Assembly (NCBI RefSeq): GCF_033958435.1
Contig: NC_134152.1
Location: 22,170,001 to 22,234,000, forward strand
DNA: 64,000 nucleotides
Direction: 5' to 3'
From: Carettochelys insculpta
Taxonomy: Eukaryota; Chordata; Testudines; Carettochelyidae
Made by a program: the position numbers and the translations under genes. The notes beneath the pieces are model-generated. The model did no database searches. It saw nothing but the letters and a program-made list of their open reading frames with translations, and had not been told where the DNA came from. Below are positions 46,706 to 58,876 of this stretch, piece after piece; positions within the stretch are counted from its first letter, which is position 1, and each line of letters starts with the position of its first letter.

Positions 46706-47101
46706 AGGTGACCAAATATCCTGATTTCAGCAGAGCCAACAGCCACCGCAGGTCTGAGGCAAGGTGGGAAGGTGGGTCCTGGCTCTGTGCCAGAAAGGGG
46801 CAGGGACAAGGGCAGAAGGGGCAGGACCTAAGGTAGTCAGCACTGCCCTACCCTTCACAACCACGTGGAACAGCACTGCTGCTGCACTATGTCAAAAGGG
46901 TCCAGGAGTCCAGCTGCCACTGCTGCCAAAATAGCAGTGATGGCCCCATTGAAAGGCTGGGCCCTGCCCCAATTGCCCCCATCAGTGGGCCTGCCTATGT
47001 TGTTGAGACAGTCCTGATGCTGGGGGATTTAACTTACATAGGACCCTGTTATGCCCTCACCCCACCCTCTTGCGGTTTCACACTTGCTATCTGATCACCC
47101 T
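46706..47101. mobile_element. hAT-like remnant with GGTGACC ends
   Basis: Left CAGGTGACCAAATATCCTG and right CTATCTGATCACCCTAG mirror the termini of 6656-7792. The interior is GC-rich and non-coding, and the duplication is not readable. The rest of intron 46371-49521 contains only an old repeat scrap (GAAATCCTGGCCCCAGTGAA, 47186) and nothing else recognised. Confidence 0.55.
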
Positions 47102-49521
47102 AGATTACAGCCATAAAACAAATATACATCTGCTTCATATGACTGGCCCTTTTCTCTCTAATATGCAAACCAAAACTTCAAGAGGGAAATCCTGGCCCCA
47201 GTGAAGTCAATGGGAGTTTTATTATTGGCTTCAGTGTGCTTGGGATTTTATCCCAGAAATGTTCATATTCCAGAACCAAATTTTCAGGCTGGGTACCCCT
47301 CTTCTTAAGATTTGAGGAGGGGAGAGGGATCAATGTGAGCTCTGGGAATGGCAGATGCTGCTCTGAATCTGTGGAATCAGGCATCAAATCGTTGGAGAAA
47401 TGGCTTTCTCATGAGCTTCCCATTTCTGCATCAATCAGGCCAAAGGTATCATCGTTTTGGATCTTGGTTGCACCCAACAAGTGAACCAGCAAGTTAAAAT
47501 ATTACAAAAATAGAAAGGAGGGAAGCTGCCTTTTCTGAGCCTTGTGAGATCAACAGATGGTTCACTGATGGGGCAAAACCTTGCTTGAATGCATTTGCAT
47601 AGCGCAAACCTGGTGATCATGATAGAGAATTAAACCCTTCATAATAAAAATAAACACAGAAAGACCTAGCAGCTTCTCAGATGACTTCACTAGAGACAAT
47701 TCCATGCTTGACCAAGGTCTTCAACTCAAATAAACCTTTCATCAGTTTAACAATTCAGTCTTTGTTGCAAAGTATCTCTTGAAACAGTGAAATGTCAGGC
47801 ACACAAAAATGATATGGAAAGGCAGTGTTTCAGGGCGAGGGGCTGCAGTTCTTTGTATATTTGTCTCGCTTTCAAACTAATGTGGTGTGCATAAATCAGG
47901 GAGAACTGTGTGGAAAGAAGTTTCATGTATCAGCTAAAAGTCCCAACAGTCCTTTCTGAACAATCCAAAGGATATGGAAAGATAGCAGAGCAGGGAATTT
48001 TCTATGACTCTTGACTTGATACCGTGCAAAAACTAGGCTCTGGAAGAATGTCTGAAATTTTAAAGGAGAATTGTACAGCCATTTGTGAGTATATTCCTGT
48101 GTTTCTTGCATATGGTTTCTCTAAAGAAACACACTTGACTTGAAAAACGGGGGCCTTGAACATTTTTTCATATATTGGTGTCCTTGTCAAGTTCTGATTT
48201 GTTAATGTAATTCTGCCCACCTAAATTCCCATGCCTTTTCAATCCAGAAAGGTGTTCATGACTTTTCTTTCCTGAACTCCAGTGGTGTAATCTTGGGCCC
48301 TGTAACATTTTCCACTTTCCTCTCTGGTGCTGCTGTAATTCATCAGTGGAGCAAGGGTATCCTACAGATAGTTTGCATCCTTAGTGTGTAAAAAGATTTA
48401 GTACCAGCATTCAAGATTTTTTCTGTGGGAGGTGATTAGATTGTTTACAGGTCCAATTTATGCCCTTTTCCTCCCTCTTTTCCTTTTGCACTGGAAGAAT
48501 AAAATTAATTGTGAAAAATAGGGTTTTTTTGGTCTCAGATTAGGTCAAAAGGTCCGAGGTACAGAGAGGAACAGAAGTAGGAACAAGACTGCTGAGGGGT
48601 TGGATTGAGTATCTTGTTTCACGTGGAGGAAGGAAAATTAGGCAGCAACAGCAATTGTAGTATGACTGCAGTGCAGTTTTACCCACCCTCCTTTTGTATA
48701 CACTACACCTCAAAGGTCCATGCACATCTTTCTTCATGCTAATTGTTACCCGATTTATTCAGATGCCTTTGTTTCCCTAAGGCCCAACTTTTTCTAGTGG
48801 CATTTATCAGACCACCAACAAACTCTCAAACGTGTTCACAAAAGCCTAAAATAGGCATTAAAAGGCCAGGTTTGGTTTTGACTTACACATCCAGACAGAG
48901 GCACAGTGGGGAGTAAGTGCCAAGGGTTACTTGGATTGTGGGTCTAGGGCCCCAGGCTTAGTCAGCACCTGCTATTCCCACCCTGGAGTGGGTGAATGGG
49001 AAAGTGTAGGAAATAGGCAGAGCTGCTCTGGTGACTGTAGGAAGGGATAGTCAGCTTATGTTATATAGATCAGCAGGAAACTACTTCCCTAGAGCTAAGG
49101 GGATCAGCAAAGGGCTTGGGTCTCTTTTTCTGCAGTGGTCCTAGAGTATCACAGGAAGACGTCCTCCACTTGCCAAGGGATGTGTCTGTGGGACACCATC
49201 TAGTTCCTGTGGCACAGCACATTGGAACGTAACGTTGTGCAATAAAATGCCAGGATAGCTTTGTCTTTCAACATCAAGATTTCCCAGTGCCATGGAAAAT
49301 ATTGGCTTTAGGCTTTCCTATTATTCAGAGCAATCTTAAGTCAGCACCTGAACCTCACAGTTTCCTTCATATATGGCACTTAACTTCCTAGCAATGTTTT
49401 AAGCAGATAGCAAAAGTGTATTAATATGAACTGCTGTAATATTTAGGGTTTGGTTTGATTCAGAACACATTCATTTTTACATCAAAGCGATCATGTTGAA
49501 ACAACCTAGAATGATACTCAC

Positions 49522-49642
49522 AAAACATTACAAACACATTTTTGGTCTTGTTAAAGGCAACCTTGTTGAAGTTCTTTCCAACAAGCACCTTGACAGGATT
49601 CTTGTCCCAGTCCACTGGAATTTCTTCACTAGATACATGTGG
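49522..49642 (-). CDS. PDILT: PDILT exon G: start of a' domain
   Basis: A 121-nt exon with acceptor CGGATTAG. The donor TGTGAGT splits a Tyr codon one base in. It encodes [20 protein letters not shown] and [20 protein letters not shown], the x-linker and first strand of the a' domain. There is a sequon at residue 335. The palindromic MITE 49763-50198 lies 120 bp upstream in the preceding intron. Confidence 0.94.
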
Positions 49643-49762
49643 CTAATCCGAAAGAGAAACAGGGATAAGAAAGTGAAGGGGATATCAGGAAGCACTATTC
49701 TGGTTCAGTTTAAAGTGAGACTGAATGGACAATTCTCATCGTGTTCTTTTTTACTACACCTA

Positions 49763-50198
49763 GGCCGTGTCTACACTAGCCCTAAACTTTGAAATGGCCA
49801 TGTAAATGGCCATTTCGAAGTTTACTAATGAAGCGCTGAAATGCATATTCAGCGCTTCATTAGCATGCGGGCAGCCGCGGCACCTCAAAATTGACGCAGC
49901 TCGCTGCCGCGCGGCTCGTCCTGACAGGGCTCCTTTTCGAAAGGACCCCACCTACTTCGAAGTCCCCTTATTCCCATCTGCTCACAGCAATAAGGGGACT
50001 TTGAAGTAGGCGGGGTCCTTTCGAAAAGGAGCCCCGTAGGGACAAGCCACGCAGCGGCGAGCCATGTCAATTTCGAAGTGCCACGGCCGCCCGCATGCTA
50101 ATGAGGCGCTGAATATGTATTTCAGTGCTTCATTAGTAAACTTTGAAATGGCCATTTACATGGCCATTTTGAAGTTTGGGGCTAGTGTAGACATAGCC
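49763..50198. mobile_element. 436-bp palindromic MITE, copy 2
   Basis: The same length as copy 1 at 34865 and highly similar, including the central inverted AAGTCCCCTTATT words. It is flanked by CTA on both sides (49760-49762, 50199-50201), a clean 3-bp duplication. It lies in the intron between exons F and G. Confidence 0.88.
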
Positions 50199-50624
50199 CT
50201 AGTGTTTTTTTAAAATATCAGGAGTCATGTCAACCCATCAGTAGGTTACTTGAACCCTCGCAATCCAGGTGTTCTACAAAACCTGGCTGAGTGACTGGCA
50301 AAAGCAAAAAACTAGACAGCTTTCTTATTGTGGATATAGAGAGGAGCGAGTTGCCTGGATCTCTCTCCCCTGCACATGGTTCCTTCCTTCCCAATGGCAA
50401 CTGTTAAGCATGAAGGTAAATCAGCCTGTAGAACACTGAAAAAAACAATATAGTTTATAAGGAATTTTTTTAAGAACATCTGTGGCACGAACATTCTGAT
50501 ACCTCATTGTGATAACAAAATATTTTCATGAGAATAGGGAGTGATCCATCAGGAAGATAATAAGAAAGTGAAAAAGATAAGGAGGCATGCAAATAAGGAA
50601 ACCCAAGCTCCTTCACAGCAACTG

Positions 50625-50830
50625 CAAGATCTTATAATTCTTTGCATTTTCACAGAAATTATCAGGATCTTCTGTAGCACCTTTCCTCAGCCTCAAAGCC
50701 CTAAATACTCAAAGCTTCTAGGTGCTAATGAATCCTCATATCACCTCCCTGGGGTTAGACAAATATTTTCCCATACAGATGAGGAAAATGAAGCTCTGAG
50801 AGGTTTCATGGCCTTATTTGCTGAGTTGTT
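50625..50830. repeat. MIR-like SINE/LINE fragment
   Basis: Text such as TTTCCCATACAGATGAGGAA, AATGAAGCTCTGAGAGGTT and AGCACCTTTCCTCAGCCTCA resembles the ancient MIR core. 50831-51157 shows nothing else. Confidence 0.45.
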
Positions 50831-51157
50831 CTGAATGCCAGGTAACGTTGACGGAATTTAGACGTTCTCATCACCTTTAAAATTCAGGCCGTAAGCGACT
50901 TGCTTAAATTCCTACAGAGAGTCATTGGCAGAATCTTGTGGACCATCTCAGTTATCCAAAATAAGGGAGTAGACCCGTTTGCACTGAAGGAGTATGCGAC
51001 AGCAACAAGAACAAGTCTATAAAATCAGAACCAGCTGACTACAAGTTGTGGATTAGGTATTTTAAATGACACTTTCAGTTTATTTTTACAAATGTGCTAG
51101 AATCCTCAGCTGGCTTCTAATGGGCATCTGATTCTCAGTCTCTTCAGAAAGACATAC

Positions 51158-51355
51158 CTTTGCTTTCCCATCTAGGTAGCTGTGGCAGAAGCTTCTTACA
51201 TTCTCCACAGTAACCTCATCTGCAGGCATTTTGTACTTTGCATCATTGGTCAGGTTGAAGATTCGCACTGCAGGAACGTCTATCTCTGTGATGCGAAAAT
51301 ATTCAAAAACACGCCCATTTCTGGTCTCGTTTGTGTCCACCAAGATGAACATTAT
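51158..51355 (-). CDS. PDILT: PDILT exon F: b' domain, second part
   Basis: A 198-nt exon, phase 0 at both ends (acceptor TTTTCCAG, donor GTATGT). It encodes IMFILVDTNETRNGRVFEYF through FCHSYLDGKAK, completing the b' domain. It carries two sequons, N-E-T at residue 247 and N-L-T at residue 272. The phrase NGRVFEYFRITE is characteristic of PDILT and differs from the equivalent region of P4HB and PDIA2. Confidence 0.95.
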
Positions 51356-52485
51356 CTGGAAAAGAAATATAGCAGCACGTGGGTTATTCAGCTTCATAAC
51401 ATCCATTACATTCGAAATGCAGAAGGCTATTATTGTCTTAGAAACACAGCTGTGCAGTTGTTCATTCGAGTCAGCATCTTTTGGATTCCTCCTTAGGGAC
51501 CTGCATCAACCAGCTCCATCTTTCCCTTTGAATTTCCGATTAAAGGACATTAGAGTCTGGACATGAGATGAGTTAAAAGCATGGAATCCAGGTGGAATCC
51601 AAAGGTCAATTTGGACAGGAAAACTTCCCCAGTTTCAGGGTACTCCAGGCAAACATTTTGGTTTAATCATAAGAATACAAGCCAGATTTTAAGTTTAGAG
51701 CCAGAAACGAACCTTTCAAAACCTGGCATTGTTAGGACCAGGCTTATCTGCTGCTGGAATTATGCAAAAACCATATGCCAAGCCTGGTTCATGCAGCAGG
51801 TTTGTAAACTTTTCTGTGACCCAGCTCTGAGACAATCACAACATTCTAAACCATGTAATCTTGGGCTTTTACTGAATCCACTTGGTACTGCTGAACTACA
51901 CAGATCTGCAGCACATTAATGTTTGGATTTATTTCTTAGTCTGGTAAATTATATTGCTCTCTCTCACACAGCCAAAGCTGCTACTGACCCTGGTAAATTC
52001 TTATTGCATCTCCTAGCACTGTATTGTCTAACAGAACTGAATAGTACAACAATCTGAAATTTTTATAATCCAATAGTAAAGATGGTTGTTGGTGGTTTTA
52101 TTGCTAGATGAATTCTCATTCGGCAGCACTTAGTGTTTTTGGAGCAATAGCAGCAAAACTGAGTAATTGATAGTGGAGACTATTAGAAAGTGCTGTTTTT
52201 ATTTACTCTTCCTGTCCCTTTTGCTGCACAAAACATTATCATAGAGGTTCTTTGCAAAACCTGTTAAGATATCAACCATGGCCAACAGCAGCTCACTGAA
52301 ATTCTCAGAATGGTGTTACAGTTAGAATTATGTTTTTAAGCATCTGTCGCACTTTAGGTTTACTTCTGAGTTCCTTGAACCATTTTGCTTAGACCCATAC
52401 TAGAAAAATAGATCTTAGAACCACTGACAGTGGTTTCATTACTGTCAGTCTGTCAGCTATCTAATCATATCAGTAACATTAGTGG

Positions 52486-52912
52486 GGCTGTGGCCACACT
52501 TGGCCAAAACTTTGAAATGGCCATGCAAATTGAATTGAATATTCAGTGCCTCATTAGCATTAGGATGCTTCTGGCTGCGGCACTTGGAAAGTGCCGCTTT
52601 CGAAAGCGCGCAGCTTGGCCCAGCTACATGGGGGTCCTTTTTGAAAGGAGCCTGCTCCTTTGGAAATCCCCTTATTCCTCTCAACAGAGGGGAATAAGGG
52701 GATTTCTAAAGGAGCGGGGTCCTTTCAAAAAGGACCCCCATGTAGCCGGGCCAAGCCGCGCGCTTTCGAAAGCGGCACTTTCCAAGTGTCGCGGCCAGAA
52801 GTGTCCTAATGCTAATGAGGCGCTGAATATTCAATTCAGTGCCTCATTAGTAATCTTCGAAATGGCCATTTGCATGGCCATTTTGAAATTTTGGCCAAGT
52901 GTGGCCACAGCC
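52486..52912. mobile_element. 427-bp foldback MITE, second subfamily
   Basis: The ends are GGCTGTGGCCACACTTGG and CCAAGTGTGGCCACAGCC. The body is a near-perfect palindrome with CTTTCGAAAGCG arms and its centre near 52690. It shares the GAAATGGCCATGCAAAT core with the 436-bp family but has different termini. The target duplication is unclear (TGG versus GGG). Confidence 0.8.
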
Positions 52913-52987
52913 GGGGTGTTTTTTCAGCTGATCTTTGACATTGGACATTTGCAATGCAAGCCTGCTAAAACAAATGGAGTCACAAAC

Positions 52988-53113
52988 CTTTCCTCTAAAT
53001 TCTGCAGCTGCAGACTCATAATCTTCATAAATCTTACTAAAGGTCTCTGAGCTCTTAGGGGTGAACAGCAGGATGTGATTTTCAACAGGGACATCAAAAA
53101 TCTTCACAGATGT
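52988..53113 (-). CDS. PDILT: PDILT exon E: b' domain, first part
   Basis: A 126-nt exon, phase 0 at both ends (acceptor TTTTGCAG, donor GTTTGT). It encodes TSVKIFDVPVENHILLF through SAAAEFRGK. This is the start of the b' domain, which in PDI proteins forms the hydrophobic client-binding pocket. The wording is closer to PDILT than to P4HB. A MITE-like palindrome (52486-52912) sits only 76 bp downstream, in the following intron. Confidence 0.93.
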
Positions 53114-53436
53114 CTGCAAAACAAAAGGCTCAACATCTGCTTTGCTCTCTGTATGCGGAACAGTGAAGCACGTGCTCAACGTATCGATGACATTCAGTTA
53201 TGGGTTTGTATATTTTACTTTAGAAGACTGGTACAATTCCCCATCATTTCCATAACCCTGGGACTTTGTATTGTTTTAGAGAAGAGAAAGCAAGAGATTG
53301 GCAGGCGCTAAGTGATACCCTACTCAGGGAAAATCCCATTGTTCGTTCTGGTCTTAAACTATAAATAATGATTATGGTCTTCTAATATGACTTTGGTAGA
53401 ACACCAGGCACATGATGTTGCCTCTGTCTCTCTAAG

Positions 53437-53821
53437 GGCTCATCTATGCTACAAGCTTAGGTTGATGTATTCAGCAGTAGGTCAAATTTTAAAATTGATC
53501 CATGTACTCCACCTGAGCTAGTAGAGTAATTCCTGATGTAACATTTAGGCCTCAAGTTAAGGGCAGCGTAAACACTGTGACAAGATCCTGGAAGCATCTG
53601 TCGACAGAAGCTCTGTCAGAAGAGATGTTCTGAAAACTTCTGTTGACAGATTGCACCTACATATAATAGCAGATCTATCTTTTGAGCTGCTCTGTCGAAA
53701 AAAAGGACCCCCCAGAGCATCTACACGCTTTTTTGTTGTTGACAGCTTCTGTCAACAAAATGCATTTTGTGTGTAGACGCTCTGAGTTTTGTCTACAAAA
53801 CTCTCTAGTATAGATGTAGCC
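53437..53821. mobile_element. Old DNA transposon, possibly nested
   Basis: The outer ends GGCTCATCTATGCT and AGTATAGATGTAGCC are inverted. Inside, CATCTGTCGACAGAAGC and GACAGCTTCTGTCAACAAAA form another inverted pair, suggesting one element within another. The rest of 53114-55375 shows a single further end, TAGTGTAGACATGCCCTA, near 54460. Confidence 0.5.
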
Positions 53822-55375
53822 TGTGTTGTAATTGAGAGTTGCTGGCCACCAGGTGATGATCCAGAGTGCTCTGTTGCAAATGCTCTGGTGAGCACTTTGA
53901 ACTCCAGTGCTCTTCAGCCAGTTGAGCAGGAAAACTCCTGGGAACCTTTGAATGTGCATTTTCCATTGGAGCTGCAGGAAGAGCTAGCCAGCACAGCTGA
54001 GCATGAATGCCCAGGGTCACAAATGCCTCCAGCATAGAGCATTCAGGAGATAGTGCATCTAATTGTTATTTGGGGGAAGAGTCTGTGCAGTTAGAGCGCC
54101 AAACCAGCAAAAGGAATGCCAATATCTATGCCAAAATCACACAAGGCAAGGTGAATAAGGCATGCACAAGGGACATGCAACAATGCCAAAGGGAGCTGAG
54201 ACAAGCTTGGAGGCTTGTTGACATGCACCCATAAATACCCACAACAATGTTTTCATCCCATGAGGCTTTGGGACCCTTACCCAGAATTCCAATCTGCTTC
54301 AGGGGCTGTGGGATAGCAGTGCATCACTCCTTGAATTGATGCAACCTCTGGCATTGAAGATGCGCTCCATCAACCACAAGCACATAGTGAGGACTTGCAG
54401 AATTGCATTTGTTAAATCAGTTGCTCAAAGTTGAATTAAATAAAATTGACTTAATTTTGTAGTGTAGACATGCCCTACATAAAAGATAGTGTTGCCTGTC
54501 AAGAGTGTTAGGATCGCCTCTGAAAACCAGCCAAACACTTGGCAACTGCATAGCATCCTTAGTCTGAGAGTTAAAATATGATTTTCCTCTTTACAACTAT
54601 CTGATCCTGTTTTCCACAAATTACAAAACTGGTAAGGCGCATCCTTAAAGCTAACACATGTATTTGGTCACTAGTGATGGTCAACTGGAATGACTAACAG
54701 ATTGGCCATCAGCTCAGAATAGATCAGCCTTGTTGAACAAGGCTGCAATTGCAAGTCCTTTGATTGGCTAGATGAGAACTTCACCATTATGGAGTTTCAC
54801 GGTCTTCATTCTCCGTGAAAGAAGTCAATAGGGGAATATGGAGGGAGGTTTTATTGTGTTCGCAAAACTGGAGGAAAATGTCTTACAGTTGGATTATGGG
54901 CCTATAAAACATTTCTTGTGGTGTAGGTAGCTATGTAATTGTTACATCAGTTTTCTGCATGAGCCCCTCTTCTCCTCTGCGGGAATGGGCAGTGCTACAA
55001 GCCATTGTAAGATCAGCTGTTAGGAGTGACAGAGAAACACGGGGAGAACCCAGACTGAGAGCCCTCAAGGAGATTTTACATTTGTTCTTCCTTTGAGGCT
55101 TGTGTTAATCTAAGATAGAAATCACTTGGATTGGAACTCTGTGGTGTACAGGAAATGTGCATGACAAACAGCTGAACTATATAAGCTGGATTCTCACTCT
55201 AAATTCTGATGAGTTTCACTGACTAGGTCAACATAGTCATGAGCAGGTTCTGAAATTCCAGTAGCCTCAGAGCAAGATAAGAAAGAGATGATGTTTCACA
55301 GAATCTTTTGAGGCAGGTTGCTGCCAGGAATTTCCTTCTGTTGTAACTCAATTTTATTGTACAAAGTAAACATAC

Positions 55376-55486
55376 CTCAAGATTATACTCTGTGACCAAA
55401 TCCAGGGTAAAAGTTTTAAGTAATCTGGTGAGATCCACCTTGTTCTGCTTGCCATCTTCAGACACTTCATTATGTACGGGTTTTCC
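55376..55486 (-). CDS. PDILT: PDILT exon D: b/b' junction
   Basis: A 111-nt exon, phase 0 at both ends, donor GTATGT. It encodes GKPVHNEVSEDG and then KVDLTRLLKTFTLDLV and TEYNLE, the b-to-b' linker region. The acceptor TATTATTATTTGAG follows a T-rich tract. An in-frame upstream AG would extend the exon to 55531 and add 15 residues, but it has no pyrimidine tract and would lengthen a linker that is short in relatives. The 55486 boundary is preferred; RNA would settle it. Confidence 0.86.
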
Positions 55487-56079
55487 CTCAAATAATAATA
55501 AAGCCAAGTTTTTAAAGCAGCCATCTTTATCCTCAACCACAGTCAGCATGCTGTCATTATTTCAACATATCGTGGGTTTCAAATTTACTTTTTCTTGTCA
55601 ACAGCAACTAAAATTTCATTGCTCATCTAAAATTAAGGCAGCACTAGATTAGTTACACAGTAGCAGCTACGTGTCAAGACAAAGCTGACATTTTTAATTT
55701 ACTTTGTGCCAATAGTACTAATACATTGTGTAAGCATTCTGAATTCTAACGCAAGATGCTTTCAATGCCTTGACACAATGAAATGGCAAGGGAACCTTCA
55801 CTTTGACAACTTCTTGCTCTGGTTTGTTTTGCAGGCTAACTGTCAGTGTTACTTCTGTACAGTTTTGTAACTGTCATTCTGTTTGTGGAGCTCTCCTCCA
55901 GAGTATCACTTGGGGAAAAAGGAGGGGGGAAAAAACTCCTTTACCAAAAACAACGTGCAGAGCATTTACAACACTTGCTGAATCCAGCCGATGCTGTAGG
56001 TGCTCAGTGATTTTATAATTAGGCCATTTTTCTTTAGGTGACTAAATATCAACTCAGAAGCCACAGTTGTGGATTAACA

Positions 56080-56345
56080 CAAGGGCAAAAGGGGCAGTTA
56101 CCCGAGGGGCCTCAAGGCTACATAAGACTGTTTTGTTTAAACAATTTGCTCTAATAGAACAAAAGAAATGTCATGTCTTTTGTATTTTAAAATTAAGTGT
56201 AATTTTACGATGCATCATGGGTAATAAGTATGAGTAGATTTTTAAAGCATAAATAATGATGTTATGTTGATATTTTATTGTTGGGGGGCAGTACATGTAA
56301 CTGTATTGTCCCAGGGTCCCACCTGTTCTTAATTTGCCCCTGAGA
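56080..56345. repeat. Old interspersed repeat remnant
   Basis: It starts GGGCAAAAGGGGCAGTTACC and ends CAGGGTCCCACCTGTTCTTA with TTGCCCCTGA, like other GGGGC-ended remnants in the window. No coding; the neighbouring intron sequence 55487-56079 is plain. Confidence 0.35.
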
Positions 56346-56578
56346 ATCCAGAATGAAGACCCTTATGTTTGTCTGTTTGGGCTTAGATTTCAGTTATCCA
56401 TGGGCTGCAATGTACTACACTTTGGCTCTTCATTACTGAAAATACAGTAGTCATAACACTAAGCTGTTGGTATTCCTATTAGATGCTTCTACCACAATGG
56501 ATTTTCCTCAACTGCCTCTTTATCTAAAGGCTCCTTTTACAGCTTATTGCACAGTTTCTGTCATGCACACATTCCTAC

Positions 56579-56716
56579 CTTCTTGAACACAGCAATAGTG
56601 TTCTCTCGAATGCCATAGCTCACAAAAACCTCCTCGCTGGCTGTCACCCCAAATGGCATCTCGGGCACTTCTCTCGCAGTCTCATAAAACACTTCCACTG
56701 CTCTGCCGCGAAGATC
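56579..56716 (-). CDS. PDILT: PDILT exon C: b domain
   Basis: A 138-nt exon, phase 0 at both ends (acceptor CTACAG, donor GTAGGA). It begins DLRGRAVEVFYETAR and ends IRENTIAVFKK, matching the P4HB segment that runs from DVESDSAKQF to VVLFKK in position and length. The b domain is a redox-inactive thioredoxin fold, so no catalytic residues are expected. Confidence 0.93.
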
Positions 56717-57604
56717 CTGTAGATCAAAAGCAGTGATTTATAATCACCAGGTCCAGCATCCTGCACTGTGCTGGCCTAGATGGGAGGTAGGGGCAGATTG
56801 TGGCAGGCATTATGTAGGTTTCTGACGTGTAGGGTGGTGGGTAGATAGTGTCTAGATTTCCTAGATAATGTCTGCTGGGCTTGTATGGGATTGATATGAC
56901 ACACTCTTATCTCCACTCCCATCCCAACATGGACCTACCAGTGCCTCTGGAAAGTCCTGGCCTTGGGAGGCTCTGTCCAAGTGGGGTAAGAGTCATGACA
57001 GCATCAGATCCTGACCCCACTTCACCCCTTCCACACAGGAGCAGGGAGAGTCACACAAAAGGGTCTCTTCTGTACAGTAGCTCAAAAAGGAAGGATCTCT
57101 ATCTGATTGTGGACCTACCTGCTGACGTGTCTGAATTGTTCTGTCTTTGCTGGATGCTTAGCTAGGACACTCTTCAAGACAGAAACCTTGTTTCCTAAGT
57201 CTGCAAGATAGTTCGTGCATTGTCAGCCTCCAATTATTAGTAAATAACAATGATGAAAAGGCAACAGCTCCTGCAGCTTTCATTCTGGCTGACAATTTTT
57301 TCATACTAAGTGAATAGTAATTTATATGCTGAGACCTTCCAACACATTCTGGCAGTTGTATGCAGTGAGCAAGCAATCTATGACTAACAGAAGGCCAGAT
57401 CTGGCTCTTTATTTCTTTTGACAACATTTTATTTTATTGGCTTCCACCTGCTGTAGTTCTGACTTGTCCTAGTTCATGCTAATGATCAGCTGTAGTTATT
57501 TCGTTCTCCAACTGAATTCACAGATTCCAAGCAAAGAAGTATGCAGTCACTAACTCTCAGCTCACTCCAGCAACATTGTTACACTGGACCGGGTTGTGAG
57601 TCTT

Positions 57605-57900
57605 TTTCTGAGTTTCACTTTATTTCATGGATGACTAGCAGATGTACCCAGCATTTCTCCAGTTCTGGCAGTGGCTCAGGGCAGGGGGCGGGGGACACAG
57701 AAGTCAGAGCAGGGGGTTGGGAGGCATGGGAGAGCTGAGTGCAGAGGTAGGGGTACAGGAGTCATGGCAGGGATTTAGGACCTGGGAGGGGCTGAGGGCA
57801 GAGAGTAGTAGAGGGTGCAGGAGTTAGGGCAGGGGTCGGGGGCTCTGGGTAGCTCTGAGGCTGGCCAGGGCTGGGCTGACCAGCCGGTGGCTGGCATGTA
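57605..57900. repeat. Degenerate G-rich minisatellite, about 55-bp unit
   Basis: A phrase like GCAGGAGTCAGGGCAGGGGT followed by GGGAGGGGCTGAGGGCAGAG recurs about four to five times with drift. The rest of intron 56717-58742 holds a decayed DNA-element region around 58150-58560 (GGCTATTTCTAGACTGCAGA) and nothing firm. Confidence 0.6.
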
Positions 57901-58742
57901 GGGGTTCTGAGTTAGGCACAGCAATAGCAGATTTTCCATCTGTCAGCAACCTGGCCTCCAAGGAAAGCTAGGCCTGTCCATGGATAGCACCAGCAATGCC
58001 ACAAATCACTCCAAAGGAACAAGAAGAGGAGGAATGAAGGGAAGTCTATTGCCCTGTCCTACAGCAGCCAGTAGTGTTGGAATGTTCAGCAGGGAGCATT
58101 GTCTCCGGCATAACCATTAGCCACTGCTGCTGAGAAAGATGTCCTCTATGCATACACGCACAGGCGAAGTCTAGATACACACAGGCTATTTCTAGACTGC
58201 AGACCTTTTCCCAGGAGACCAGAAGTCTCTGAGTTCTGCTGCATCCAAACAATGTGTCCACTATGCTGACCCTGCTGTCAGAAGAGTGAATGCTTTCTGC
58301 CAACATCCCTGTATACCTCATGCCACGAGGCAGAAGAGATGTCCCGGCAGAGGGACTTTTTCTGACACTTAGCCCTGTGTGAATGGCCCAAATGTCAGGG
58401 AAGCCTCTCCTGATGGAACTGTAGGCAAAAGATACACAAATTGCAGTGTGCGATTTGCATATCTTTTCCTGACCTTTCCCAGTAGTATAGCCTAAGTTAT
58501 TGAGAAAAATACCATAACAGTGAGGCTTTACAGCTACAATCCAGCCGTGTGTAAACTCAGCTATTTGCAAGGTGAAAAATGTAAGCAGGAATAAATTCAT
58601 CGCAAAAAAATTGCAAAATGGTAGGCCTAGTGTTTTGGGCCAACTTGAGGCATCTTTGGAAATAAGTTTCTTGGTGGCAATGGAAAAAAATGTAGCTCCT
58701 GATCACAAAGGGAAAATGCCCCTTGACTTTCTGTTGTGGTAC

Positions 58743-58876
58743 CTTAAAAAAGCCTAGCACCGCCAAATCGTGAGAGTTGATCATCGCTTCAGCCTGGTCG
58801 GTGCTGTTGATAACCACAGCACTGGGGCCTATTCTTCTTTTCACCCAGGTAACAAATGCAGGGGCTTCTCGGACAC
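58743..58876 (-). CDS. PDILT: PDILT exon B: a/b domain junction
   Basis: The exon starts with GT, completing a Gly codon split with exon A, and ends in phase 0 at AAG before donor GTACCA. It encodes VREAPAFVTWVKRRIGPSA and then INSTDQAEAMI and LAVLGFFK, the standard PDI transition from the end of the a domain into the b domain. An N-S-T sequon lies at residue 92. The acceptor TTCGAAAG has a weak pyrimidine tract, but the phase match on both sides supports it. Confidence 0.92.

Noticed and set aside
55487..55531. Upstream in-frame acceptor that would add 15 residues to PDILT exon D
   Set aside because: No pyrimidine tract before it, and it would insert a block in a linker that is short in relatives.
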